Origin: Christensenella sp. UBA1252
Lineage (GTDB): Bacteria > Bacillota > Clostridia > Christensenellales > CAG-1252
DNA length: 15,780 nucleotides
Direction of reading: 5' to 3'
Assembly: GCA_002308575.1 (NCBI GenBank)
Contig: DBVY01000003.1
Span: 2,476-18,255, forward strand
The translations under genes and the position numbers were made by a program. Under the pieces are notes generated by a model. The model saw nothing but the letters and a program-made list of their open reading frames with translations, did no database searches and was not told the DNA's origin. Shown here one piece after another: positions 5,982-15,312 of the stretch (position 1 is its first letter; every line of letters begins with the position of its first letter).

Positions 5982-7211
5982 ATGAAAAAGTACGTTTTGA
6001 TCGGCGGATCCATTGCCACGGAAGGCGCGATAGAAGGGATCCTGTCTGTAAATAATAAGGCGGATATTACCGTGATATGCGGGGAAAAACGCCCCTTGTA
6101 TTCCCGTCCTTTGATCTCCTACGCTTTGGAAAAAAAGACGACGGACGAAAAGATGTATTTCCACGGGGAAGACTTTTACGAGAAAAGGGGAGTCAAGGCG
6201 ATCTATGCCGTGGCGGATAAGATCGATCCCGAGAAGAAGATCGTTTTCGCAGAGGGCAAAGAGTATCCCTACGACGAGCTTCTCGTCGCAACGGGGTCCA
6301 AGCCGTTCGTGCCTCCCATCAAAGGGTTGGAGAGCGTTTCGAAAAAGCACACGTTTTACACGATGGATGATATGCTCGGGCTTCGCGCGGACCTCGAAAA
6401 AGGAGGCAAAGTGCTGATCGTCGGCGCGGGTTTGATCGGTATGAAATGCGCCGAAGGCGTCAAGGAGTATATGGACGACATCGTGATCGCCGATATGGCG
6501 CCCCGTCCGCTTCCGGCGGCAACGACGCCCGAAGCGGGTTCGATCGTGCAGGAAAGGCTTTCCTCGATCGTCGATTTCCGTTTGAGCGCCGCGCTCGATC
6601 ACTTCGAGGGCAACAAAGCGGTCTTCGGAAGCGGCGAAGAGGTTTCTTTCGATATCTTGGTTTTGGCGCTCGGCGTGCGTCCGCAGGTCGGGCTTTTAAA
6701 GGAGATCGGCGCGGAAGTGAATCGCGGCATTCTCGTAAACGAGAAGATGCAGACCAACCTGCCGCATATTTACGCCGCGGGCGACGTCGTGGAATCCTAC
6801 GAAGCCGTAGGGGAGAGCAAGCGCCTCTTGCAGCTCTTCCCGAGCGCCTTCCTCGGCGGTAAAACGGCGGGTAAAAATATGGCGGGAGAAGAGAGCCTTT
6901 TCCTGACCGATATTCCGATGAACGCAACGAACCTTTTCGGCGTGCGCATCACGTCGGCGGGGCTTTTCGTCGGAGAGAAGACCGAGGTGACGGTGGGCGA
7001 GGATTATCGCGCGCTCTATACGGAAGGCGGTTTCATCAAAGGATTTATCTTGATCGGCGATTCCGCGCGTGCGGGCATTTTGACCGACTTTATTCGCAAG
7101 AAACGTCCGATCGGAGGCGTTGACGCAAAGGAACTTTTGGCAGGACGCGATCTGTCTTTGTATCCCGCGGAGGAAAGAAGAGCGGCGCTCGGAGGGAAGT
7201 ATGAAATATAA
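5982..7211 (+). CDS. FAD-dependent NAD(P)H oxidoreductase associated with glutamate synthase
   Basis: Two-dinucleotide-fold flavoprotein of 409 residues in the pyridine nucleotide-disulphide/rubredoxin reductase family. The N-terminal FAD fold starts at residue 4 (YVLIGGSIATEG), the ATGSKP motif is at 103-108, a second NAD(P)-binding fold has VLIVGAGLIGMKCAE at 144-158, and the FAD-contact motif HIYAAGDVVE is at 272-281. I see no redox-active CxxC pair, so it is not a thioredoxin-reductase type. It most likely oxidises NAD(P)H and passes electrons to the neighbouring ferredoxin, taking the part GltD plays in classic NADPH-glutamate synthase although its sequence is of another family. It starts one base after the ferredoxin gene with GAGGAG upstream, and its last 11 bases overlap the next gene. 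NADH or NADPH preference cannot be read with confidence. Confidence 0.87.
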   Translation: MKKYVLIGGSIATEGAIEGILSVNNKADITVICGEKRPLYSRPLISYALEKKTTDEKMYFHGEDFYEKRGVKAIYAVADKIDPEKKIVFAEGKEYPYDELLVATGSKPFVPPIKGLESVSKKHTFYTMDDMLGLRADLEKGGKVLIVGAGLIGMKCAEGVKEYMDDIVIADMAPRPLPAATTPEAGSIVQERLSSIVDFRLSAALDHFEGNKAVFGSGEEVSFDILVLALGVRPQVGLLKEIGAEVNRGILVNEKMQTNLPHIYAAGDVVESYEAVGESKRLLQLFPSAFLGGKTAGKNMAGEESLFLTDIPMNATNLFGVRITSAGLFVGEKTEVTVGEDYRALYTEGGFIKGFILIGDSARAGILTDFIRKKRPIGGVDAKELLAGRDLSLYPAEERRAALGGKYEI

Positions 7212-7917
7212 CGGAAAAACGTATTTGGCAAACGAGATCAACGACCAAATCAAAGCGGCGGGCGGAACTGCGACCTTGACCGAAGTCTTGGGCGAAAGGT
7301 TTATCGCTTGCGGGCTGAAAGAAGGCGTCGTTACGATCGAGGGAACGCCGGGCAACGCGCTCGGCGCCTATCTCGACGGCGCGAAGATCGTCGTCAAGGG
7401 CAACGGACAAGACGCCGTCGGCGACACGATGAACGAAGGCAAGATCGTGATCCACGGTTCGGTCGGCGACACGCTCGGCTACGCAATGCGCGGCGGCAAG
7501 ATCTTCGTTCGGGATAACGTCTGCTATCGCGCCGGCGTTCATATCAAAGAGTACGGGGAAAAAGTGCCCCTCATCGTGATCGGCGGCAAAGCCGGGTGTT
7601 TCCTCGGCGAATATATGGCGGGCGGCATCATCATTGTCTTAAATAAAGACAATGCACCGGACCCGATCGCGGATTATACCGGCGTCGGAATGTACGGCGG
7701 AAAGATCCTCGTTCGCGCCGAATCGCTTGACACCGTTCTCCCCGAACAAATAAAATGTAGGCGTATGGAAAAAGGCGAACTTTCGGCTTTTACTCCTTAT
7801 ATAAAGGAGTATTCGGCGGAATTCGGAATGGACGAGTCGGCGCTCGTTTCGGGTACGTTTTATCTTTTGGAACCGGACAGCAACAACCCGTATAAACGGC
7901 TTTACACGAACAATTAG
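7201..7917 (+). CDS. Glutamate synthase, GXGXG structural subunit (split GltB3 type)
   Basis: This 238-residue protein is the right-handed beta-helix domain normally found at the C-terminus of GltB. Repeating glycine turns are visible: GTPGNALGAYLDG (48-60), GNGQDAVGDTMNEG (67-80), GSVGDTLGYAMRGG (86-99) and GGKAGCFLGEYMAGG (118-132). The domain has no catalytic site of its own; in the intact enzyme it holds the other domains in place. The ATG at 7201 follows GGAGGGAAGT and overlaps the oxidoreductase gene; the frame is open further upstream (to 7120) but that extension lies inside the preceding gene. With the four genes before it, this completes a five-gene split glutamate synthase. Confidence 0.92.
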   Translation: MKYNGKTYLANEINDQIKAAGGTATLTEVLGERFIACGLKEGVVTIEGTPGNALGAYLDGAKIVVKGNGQDAVGDTMNEGKIVIHGSVGDTLGYAMRGGKIFVRDNVCYRAGVHIKEYGEKVPLIVIGGKAGCFLGEYMAGGIIIVLNKDNAPDPIADYTGVGMYGGKILVRAESLDTVLPEQIKCRRMEKGELSAFTPYIKEYSAEFGMDESALVSGTFYLLEPDSNNPYKRLYTNN

Positions 7918-7926
7918 GAGGATAGT

Positions 7927-9165
7927 ATGAACGATTTCGGCGATTTTGCGGCATTCGTCAAAGAAGGTGACGTGAAATTTATTCGCTTGTCTTTCGTTGA
8001 CCTTGCGGGCAGGCAAAAGAACGTTTCCGTGATGGCGGAGGCCTTTGAAAAGCACCTCTCGGACGGCGTTGTCATCGAAGGAAAAGGGGCGGGGTTCCCG
8101 TCCGAAGCGGAGATCCGCTTGGTTCCCGATATGGGTACGGTGCACATTTTGCCTTGGCGTCCGCAACACGGCAGAGTCGCGAGGTTCCTTTCCTCGATCA
8201 AGAGCGTTTCCGGCGAGGCGCTTCCCTTCGATACCCGCAAGGTGCTCGCGGACACGGTCGCCGTCCTAAAAGAAAACGGCTACACCTCCGAGCTCGGCAC
8301 GGATAGCGAATTCTATCTCTTCCAGCTCAGCGAAGCGGGCGATCCGACTTTCGCCACGCAGGACAAAGCCGGCGCTTACGACATCGCCCCTCTCGACAAA
8401 GGCGAGAACGTTCGCCGCGAGATCTGCCTGACGATGGAAGAGATCGGTATCGACCCCCTTTCTTCGCATCACGAGCAAGGACCGGGGCAAAACGAGATCA
8501 CTTTCGCGGAGCGTTCTCCGCTCGAAGCGTGCGACAATTACGTGATCTTCAAGTCGGTCGTCAAGGCGATCGCTTCGCGGAATGGGTTGTACGCTTCTTT
8601 TATGCCCAAGCCGCTTGCGGATCAGCACGGTAACAGTCTGACGATCAATTTCGATATCAAGAAGGATAAAAAATCCATCTTTTCGGAGGACCCGAAGGCG
8701 GCGGAAGCCTTTGCCGCGGGCGTTCTCCGTCGGGCGCGCGACTGTGCGATCTTTGCGCAGTCGATCCCCAATTCTTACGACAGATTGTCCGCTTATCCGT
8801 ATATCGCGCCGATCGCGCTCGGAGAAAAACGCGACAGCTTTATGCGGTATACGCGCAAGCACGGCGACGCAAGGCTCGCGCTTCGTTCGCCGGACAATGC
8901 CGGCAATTTGTATTTGACCGTTTCTCTCGCGCTTCGCGCAGGGCTTGAAGGGATCCAAGACGGTTTGCGCCTTGCGGACGTTCCCGCTTCGTCGCTCGCG
9001 CTCTCGATGAGCGAGGCGATAAAGGACGCGGAAAAGAGCACGTTCTTGAAAGAAGTGCTCGGCGAGGCGTTGCTTTCCGCTTATCTCGAAGAAAAGAAAA
9101 AGGCGCTCGAAGAGTACGAACGGGATAACAAGGCATATTTCCAAAAGGAATTCGAAAGGCTGTAA
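7927..9165 (+). CDS. glnA: Glutamine synthetase type I homologue, probable pseudoenzyme or glutamine sensor
   Basis: The fold is clearly type I glutamine synthetase: KFIRLSFVDLAGRQKNVSV (17-35), LPWRPQHGRVAR (75-86), SSHHEQGPGQNEITF (179-193), FKSVVKAIASRNGLYASFMP (208-227) and ALRSPDNAGNLYL (318-330). At 412 residues it is shorter than the usual 440-470. Aligned by eye to the Salmonella enzyme, the n1 metal ligands are kept (Glu128, Glu183, Glu190). The n2 ligands E129, H269 and E357 are replaced by Asp126, Thr239 and Ala318. The loop that should read NGSGMH is HGNSLT, and the catalytic flap glutamate (E327, in GYEAP) is isoleucine in PYIAP. I therefore doubt normal synthetase activity, with GlnN as the real enzyme. 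It starts after AGGAGG, 9 bases behind the previous gene and 6 before the ANTAR gene. Clostridial glnA genes often neighbour ANTAR regulators, so a sensory role is plausible. Automated annotation would call it GlnA. Confidence 0.85.
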   Translation: MNDFGDFAAFVKEGDVKFIRLSFVDLAGRQKNVSVMAEAFEKHLSDGVVIEGKGAGFPSEAEIRLVPDMGTVHILPWRPQHGRVARFLSSIKSVSGEALPFDTRKVLADTVAVLKENGYTSELGTDSEFYLFQLSEAGDPTFATQDKAGAYDIAPLDKGENVRREICLTMEEIGIDPLSSHHEQGPGQNEITFAERSPLEACDNYVIFKSVVKAIASRNGLYASFMPKPLADQHGNSLTINFDIKKDKKSIFSEDPKAAEAFAAGVLRRARDCAIFAQSIPNSYDRLSAYPYIAPIALGEKRDSFMRYTRKHGDARLALRSPDNAGNLYLTVSLALRAGLEGIQDGLRLADVPASSLALSMSEAIKDAEKSTFLKEVLGEALLSAYLEEKKKALEEYERDNKAYFQKEFERL

Positions 9166-9171
9166 TAGGAA

Positions 9172-9741
9172 GTGAGAAACGCATTGATCGTGACGCCGCG
9201 CGCCGAAGACCTCGAATGGTTTCGGGAAGATCTGGCGAAGCTGAATATCGAAGAAACGCAAGTTGCGAGGTCCGCGGGGGAGGCTCGGCGGATCCTTATC
9301 GAACGCGTTTTCGATCTTCTGGTGATCAATGCGCCTCTTTCGGATGAGAACGGAGTTCGTCTTGCGGCGGACGTGATCGGAGGCAATGCAAATCAGGTGA
9401 TTTTGATGGTCAAGCGTGAGTACGCGGACGAGATCGCCGCCAAGGTCGAAGATTACGGCGTCTTTACGGTGGAAAAACCGCTGACGCACGCGGCGTTTTG
9501 GCTCGCTCTCAAAATGACGAACGCCGCCTTTAATCGCACGAGGAGCTTTATCAGCGAAAACGATCGCTTGAAAAAGAGCCTTGCGGATATTCGTTTGGTG
9601 AATCGCGCCAAATGTCTTTTGATCGAGAAACTCGGTTTTTCGGAAGAGCAGGCGCATCGGGAAATGGAAAAAATGGCGATGAACGACCGCCTGGAAAAAG
9701 TGGAACTCGCAAAGAGAATCATCGCAAAGTACGAGGATTGA
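9172..9741 (+). CDS. ANTAR-domain antiterminator with degenerate receiver domain
   Basis: RNA-binding regulator of the AmiR/NasR/EutV class, 189 residues. Residues 1-120 fit a receiver fold ending in VEKPL with the conserved Lys102. However, the acidic pair after strand 1 is missing (ALIVTPRAED) and the phosphoacceptor position in VINAPL is Asn53, so it should not be phosphorylated. A charged helix (about 128-145) leads into the ANTAR domain (about 140-187), with AKCLLIEKLGFSEEQAHREM and AMNDRLEKVELAKRI matching the three-helix pattern. Its likely targets are the AAAGGC hexaloop stem-loops in the two leaders of this locus, which would make it autoregulatory. The start is uncertain: GTG at 9172 keeps the first beta strand but has AGGA only 1 base away, whereas TTG at 9184 is 8 bases after AGGAAGTGA. 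I prefer GTG because the fold needs strand 1. It lies 6 bases after the glutamine synthetase homologue. Confidence 0.88.
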   Translation: MRNALIVTPRAEDLEWFREDLAKLNIEETQVARSAGEARRILIERVFDLLVINAPLSDENGVRLAADVIGGNANQVILMVKREYADEIAAKVEDYGVFTVEKPLTHAAFWLALKMTNAAFNRTRSFISENDRLKKSLADIRLVNRAKCLLIEKLGFSEEQAHREMEKMAMNDRLEKVELAKRIIAKYED

Positions 9742-9744
9742 ACT

Positions 9745-11037
9745 ATGGAAAAGGACTGTGTGATCGTAGGCATCGATTGGGGCGACGAAGGTAAGGGCAG
9801 GATGGTGGATCTCATCACGTCGGACTATGACGTGGTGGTTCGCTATCAGGGCGGCGGCAACGCGGGGCATACCGTAATCAACGAATACGGGAAGTTCGCG
9901 CTTCACCTTCTGCCGTCCGGCATTTTCAGAAAAGGAGTCGTAAACGTGCTCGGCAACGGCGTGGCGTTGGACCCCGAGAATTTGCTGAAAGAGATCGAAA
10001 CCGTGCGCGAAAAAGGCATCGAAGTAACGCCCGAGAATCTCAAAATCAGCGATCGCGCCTCCCTTCTTTTCCCTTGGCACAGGAAGCAGGACGAGCTCGA
10101 AGAAGCGCGCCTGAAAGATAAGAAATTCGGCTCCACCAAGCAAGGCATCGCGCCGTTCTATTCGGATAAATATCAAAAGAAGACCGTGATGTTCGGCGAA
10201 CTCTTCCGCCCCGAGAAGGCGAAAGCGCATATCAAAGATCTTTTGGAATGGAAAAACCTTTTATTCGGCGGAATGTACGGTGCGGAACCCTATGCCTTCG
10301 AAGAGATCGAGGCATGGCTTAAAGAATACGCCGAAAAGCTGTTGCCCTTCGTTTGCGACGCGGGCGCCTTTTTGAAGAACGCGAAGAAAGAGGGAAAACG
10401 CATTTTGTTCGAGGCGCAACTCGGCGCGCTCCGCGATCTTGATTTCGGCATTTATCCCTACACGACTTCCTCTACCACGCTCGCGGCGTACGCACCGATC
10501 GGGGCGGGGCTGCCTTCCCTTTCTCCCGAACGGGTGATCGGCGTCGTCAAAGCGTATTCGACCTGCGTGGGCGAAGGTCCTTTCGTTTGCGAATGGTTCG
10601 GCGAGGAGGCGGAAAAGCTTCGGGAAGCGGGCGGTGAATACGGCGCCAAGACGGGCAGACCCCGCAGAGTCGGTCCTTTGGATCTCGTTGCCACTCGTTA
10701 CGGCGTGGAGCAACAGGGAGCCACGGAGATCGCGCTCACCAAATTGGACGTTTTGAGTTATATGGACGAGATCCCCGTCGTGACGGCGTACGAGGTCGAG
10801 GGAGAGAAAACGAAGGATTTCCCCTTCCCGTCCGTTTTGGACGAGGCGCGCCCCGTCACCGAGTACCTGAAAGGGTGGAAATGCGACGTTTCGAAGGCGC
10901 GCAAGTGGGAAGAGCTTCCGAAAGAGGCGCGGGATTACGTCCTTTATATCGAGAAAGAAGTCGGCTGCTTTATTTCTTACGTTTCGGTCGGACCGGAGCG
11001 CGAAAGCATTGTCGTTCGTTCGAAAGAAGATCGCTGA
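9745..11037 (+). CDS. purA: Adenylosuccinate synthase (PurA)
   Basis: GTP-dependent enzyme joining IMP and aspartate to adenylosuccinate, the first step from IMP to AMP. Its 430 residues match the usual length. The N-terminal loop WGDEGKG (12-18) carries the catalytic Asp14 and phosphate-binding Lys17. GGGNAGHTV (36-44) carries the catalytic His42. [20 protein letters not shown]-site residues around LTKLDVL and the arginine loop KTGRPRRVG are all present. The residue before WGDEGKG is Asp11, where many family members have Gln; I do not think this affects function. It starts 3 bases after the ANTAR gene, with GAGG at the end of that gene as its ribosome binding site. PurA uses aspartate, not glutamine, so it is the one non-amidotransferase among the five nucleotide genes here. 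Confidence 0.96.
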   Translation: MEKDCVIVGIDWGDEGKGRMVDLITSDYDVVVRYQGGGNAGHTVINEYGKFALHLLPSGIFRKGVVNVLGNGVALDPENLLKEIETVREKGIEVTPENLKISDRASLLFPWHRKQDELEEARLKDKKFGSTKQGIAPFYSDKYQKKTVMFGELFRPEKAKAHIKDLLEWKNLLFGGMYGAEPYAFEEIEAWLKEYAEKLLPFVCDAGAFLKNAKKEGKRILFEAQLGALRDLDFGIYPYTTSSTTLAAYAPIGAGLPSLSPERVIGVVKAYSTCVGEGPFVCEWFGEEAEKLREAGGEYGAKTGRPRRVGPLDLVATRYGVEQQGATEIALTKLDVLSYMDEIPVVTAYEVEGEKTKDFPFPSVLDEARPVTEYLKGWKCDVSKARKWEELPKEARDYVLYIEKEVGCFISYVSVGPERESIVVRSKEDR

Positions 11038-11047
11038 CGGAGGAACT

Positions 11048-12574
11048 ATGGATACGATTCTGGTATTGGATTTCGGCGGGCAGTACGATATGCTGATCGC
11101 AAGGCGCGTCAGAGAAAAGCACGTTTACGCGGAAGTCGTGAATTACGATAAGATCACGGCGGCGGAGATCAAATCGCGCGGATACAAAGGGATCATTTTT
11201 ACGGGCGGCCCGAACAGCGTTTACGAGGCGGGTTCCCCGACCTTTTCGGCGGACGTGTTGTCGCTCGGCATTCCCGTTCTCGGCATTTGCTACGGGATGC
11301 AACTGATCGCTTATCTTGCGGGCGGCAAGGTCGAAAACGCGGCGGAAGGAGAGTACGGAAAGGTGGAGATCGCCGCCGGCGCTTCGCCGCTTTTCAAGGG
11401 CGTTCCCGAAAAGAGCGTCGCTTGGATGAGCCATCGCGATTTCGTTTCGAAAGCGCCTGCGGGCTTCAAGGTTATCGCGACGACGGACAAATGCCCCACG
11501 GCGGCTTTCGCCTGCGAGGAGAAAAAGCTGTACGGCGTGCAATTCCATCCCGAAGTTACGCATACCGCTTACGGCAACAAGATGCTTGAAAACTTCATTT
11601 TCGAGGTTTGCGCCTGCCGCGCGGATTGGAGTATGGAGAGTTTTATCGACGAGTCGGTCGCCAAGTATCGCGCAAAATGCTCGGGCAAGAAAGTGCTTCT
11701 CGCGCTTTCGGGCGGCGTGGACAGTTCGGTGGCGGCGGCTTTGATGCACCGTGCGGTCGGCGACGCGTTGACCTGCGTCTTCGTAGATCACGGACTTCTT
11801 CGCAAAGGGGAAGGCGACCTCGTGGAAAACACCTTTAAGCATAAGTTCGGTATGAACCTGATTCGCGTGGATGCGGAAGACCGGTTCCTGAATAAGCTTG
11901 CGGGCGTTACCGAACCCGAGAAAAAGAGAAAGATCATCGGCGAAGAATTCATTCGCGTCTTCGAGGAGCAGGGTCGCATCCTCGGCAAAGTGGATTATTT
12001 GTGTCAAGGCACCATTTATCCCGACGTCATCGAGAGCGGAAAGGGCGCCGCAGGCACCATCAAAAGCCATCATAACGTCGGCGGATTGCCGTCCGTCATC
12101 GATTTCGAGGAGATCGTTGAGCCGCTCCGCGACTTGTTTAAGGACGAAGTACGCGAAGTGGGGCTGAAACTCGGGCTCCCGCCCGACCTCGTGTGGAGGC
12201 AGCCGTTCCCCGGTCCGGGGCTTGCCGTTCGGATCATCGGCGAGATCACCAAGGAAAAAGCGGATCTTCTTCGGGAAGCGGACGCCATTTTCCGAGAAGA
12301 GGTCGCCGCGGCGATGAAGACCCCGCCCAATCAATACTTCGCGGTCCTTACGGACACGAGAAGCGTGGGCGTGATGGGGGACGCGAGAAGCTACGGTTAC
12401 GTGCTTGCCTTGCGCGCGGTTACGACGGACGATTTTATGACGGCGGATTGGACGAGGATTCCGTTCGACGTGATCGAGAAGGCGAGTTGCCGCATCACGT
12501 CCGAAGTCAGAGGGATCAACAGGGTAGTTTACGACGTTACGAGCAAACCGCCCGCAACGGTGGAGTGGGAATGA
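11048..12574 (+). CDS. guaA: GMP synthase, glutamine-hydrolysing (GuaA)
   Basis: Converts XMP to GMP using ATP and the amide of glutamine. Its 508 residues contain both halves of the enzyme. An N-terminal class I amidotransferase domain has [17 protein letters not shown] (7-23), GICYGMQ with the nucleophile Cys81, and QFHPEVTHT with His167 and Glu169. It is followed by an ATP-pyrophosphatase domain with the P-loop SGGVDSS at 211-217 and the C-terminal dimerisation domain ending [17 protein letters not shown]. The ATG at 11048 follows GGAGG by 4 bases; the frame is open back to 11009, but that stretch lies within purA and has no ribosome binding site. It sits 10 bases after purA and 19 before pyrG. 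Confidence 0.97.
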   Translation: MDTILVLDFGGQYDMLIARRVREKHVYAEVVNYDKITAAEIKSRGYKGIIFTGGPNSVYEAGSPTFSADVLSLGIPVLGICYGMQLIAYLAGGKVENAAEGEYGKVEIAAGASPLFKGVPEKSVAWMSHRDFVSKAPAGFKVIATTDKCPTAAFACEEKKLYGVQFHPEVTHTAYGNKMLENFIFEVCACRADWSMESFIDESVAKYRAKCSGKKVLLALSGGVDSSVAAALMHRAVGDALTCVFVDHGLLRKGEGDLVENTFKHKFGMNLIRVDAEDRFLNKLAGVTEPEKKRKIIGEEFIRVFEEQGRILGKVDYLCQGTIYPDVIESGKGAAGTIKSHHNVGGLPSVIDFEEIVEPLRDLFKDEVREVGLKLGLPPDLVWRQPFPGPGLAVRIIGEITKEKADLLREADAIFREEVAAAMKTPPNQYFAVLTDTRSVGVMGDARSYGYVLALRAVTTDDFMTADWTRIPFDVIEKASCRITSEVRGINRVVYDVTSKPPATVEWE

Positions 12575-12593
12575 CTCCGAGAGAGGTTGAATT

Positions 12594-14186
12594 ATGAAAT
12601 ACATTTTCGTTACAGGCGGCGTGGTATCCGGGCTCGGAAAGGGCATCGTGGCGGCGTCGCTCGGCAGACTTTTGAAACTGCGCGGACTCAAAGTCGCGGC
12701 GCAAAAACTCGATCCTTATATGAACGTGGATCCCGGCACGATGAGCCCCTATCAGCACGGCGAAGTTTTCGTGACCGAGGACGGCGCGGAAACCGATCTC
12801 GACCTCGGGCATTACGAGCGTTTTATCGACGAGAATCTGACCAAGTATTCCAACCTGACGTCGGGCAAGGTCTATTGGAACGTTTTGAACAAAGAGAGAA
12901 ACGGCGAATACCTCGGCGAAACGGTGCAGATCATTCCGCACGTTACGAACGAGATCAAAGCGTTTATTTTAAAGAACGCCGAAGTCACCGAAGCGGACGT
13001 TTTGATTACCGAGATCGGCGGCACGATCGGCGACATCGAATCGCAACCATTTTTGGAGGCGATCCGTCAGCTTTCTCTCGAAGTAGGCAGAAGAAACTGC
13101 TTGTTTATCCACGTTTGTTTGGTGCCGTACATCTCGGGATCGGACGAATTCAAGTCCAAACCCACCCAGCATTCGGTCAAGGAACTCCAAGCGATGGGCA
13201 TTCATCCCGATATCATCGTCGCGCGTTCGGATAAGGACGTCGGCAAAGAGATCCGCAAGAAGATCTCGATGTTTTGCAACGTTGCGGAGGATTGCGTGAT
13301 CTCGAACACGACGTTGGATTGCTTATACGAAGTGCCGGTGATGCTGCATAACGAAGGAATGGACGAAGTCGTTTTGCGCGAACTCGGACTCTCCATGCCC
13401 AAAGCGGATATGCGCGATTGGCAAAATATGGTGGATTCGGTGTCTGAGAGAAAGGGCGAGGTCAAGATCGCGCTCGTCGGCAAGTACGTCAAACTGCACG
13501 ACTCCTATCTCTCGATCGTTGAAGCCTTGAACCACGCGAGTTTCGTCGTCGGAAAAAAAGTCAAGATCAAATGGGTGGAAAGCGACAAGCTGACCGAAGA
13601 GAACGCGGCGGAAGTCTTTAACGGGATCGGTGGAATTCTCGTGCCCGGCGGTTTCGGCGACAGGGGAATCGAAGGCATGATCACCGCTTGCAAATATGCG
13701 CGTGAGCATAAAATTCCTTATTTCGGTATCTGCCTCGGTATGCAGATCTGCGTGATCGAATACGCGCGTCACGTCCTCGGTTTCCGGGACGCCAACAGCC
13801 GCGAATTCAACGAGAAGAGCACCCACCTTGTGATCGACTTGATGCCCGATCAACACGGCGTCATCAAGGGCGGCACGATGCGCCTCGGCGCCTACCCCTG
13901 CAAAGTTAAGCCGAACACCACCCTGTATGCCTGCTACGGTGAAGACCTGATCAAGGAGCGCCATCGCCACAGATACGAATTCAATAACGAATACAAAGAA
14001 GCGTTCGAGCAGGGCGGATTGACGCTCAGCGGAACGTCCCCGTCGGGGCATATCGTGGAAACGGTGGAGCTTTCGGATCGCGACTTTTACGTCGGCGTGC
14101 AGTTCCATCCCGAATTCAAGAGCCGCCCGAACAAACCCCATCCTCTGTTCGTAAAGTTCGTTGCTTCCGCGGCAAAGAAGGATTAA
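12594..14186 (+). CDS. pyrG: CTP synthase (PyrG)
   Basis: Aminates UTP to CTP with ATP and glutamine. At 530 residues it has the usual length. The N-terminal synthetase domain begins [16 protein letters not shown] (P-loop 12-17), with [20 protein letters not shown] at 38-57 and [14 protein letters not shown] at 64-77. The C-terminal class I amidotransferase domain has GICLGMQ with nucleophile Cys380, and QFHPEF with His505 and Glu507. The start follows GAGAGGTTGA. No U- or C-rich leader attenuator like that in front of Bacillus pyrG is present; the gene sits 19 bases after guaA inside the long operon, so its control likely comes from the upstream promoter. Confidence 0.97.
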   Translation: MKYIFVTGGVVSGLGKGIVAASLGRLLKLRGLKVAAQKLDPYMNVDPGTMSPYQHGEVFVTEDGAETDLDLGHYERFIDENLTKYSNLTSGKVYWNVLNKERNGEYLGETVQIIPHVTNEIKAFILKNAEVTEADVLITEIGGTIGDIESQPFLEAIRQLSLEVGRRNCLFIHVCLVPYISGSDEFKSKPTQHSVKELQAMGIHPDIIVARSDKDVGKEIRKKISMFCNVAEDCVISNTTLDCLYEVPVMLHNEGMDEVVLRELGLSMPKADMRDWQNMVDSVSERKGEVKIALVGKYVKLHDSYLSIVEALNHASFVVGKKVKIKWVESDKLTEENAAEVFNGIGGILVPGGFGDRGIEGMITACKYAREHKIPYFGICLGMQICVIEYARHVLGFRDANSREFNEKSTHLVIDLMPDQHGVIKGGTMRLGAYPCKVKPNTTLYACYGEDLIKERHRHRYEFNNEYKEAFEQGGLTLSGTSPSGHIVETVELSDRDFYVGVQFHPEFKSRPNKPHPLFVKFVASAAKKD

Positions 14187-14214
14187 AGACAAGCGCAAAC
14201 GCACAATCGAAAAT

Positions 14215-15304
<1,090 letters not shown>

Positions 15305-15312
<8 letters not shown>

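Noticed and set aside
7120..7200. Longer N-terminus for the GXGXG subunit
   Set aside because: The extra 27 codons lie entirely inside the oxidoreductase gene, and the ATG at 7201 has a good ribosome binding site and fits the family start.
8266..10230. Long open frame of 654 codons on the minus strand, opposite the glutamine synthetase homologue, ANTAR gene and purA
   Set aside because: It lies antisense to three well-supported genes, its translation is Arg/Phe/His-rich with no recognisable domain, and it has no convincing ribosome binding site. GC-rich codon bias commonly leaves such antisense frames open.
12575..12593. PyrG-type CTP-sensing attenuator before pyrG
   Set aside because: The gap after guaA is only 19 bases, and contains a ribosome binding site but no terminator hairpin.
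10970..12691. Long open frame of 573 codons on the minus strand opposite guaA
   Set aside because: Same reasoning: low-complexity basic composition, fully antisense to guaA, no family resemblance.
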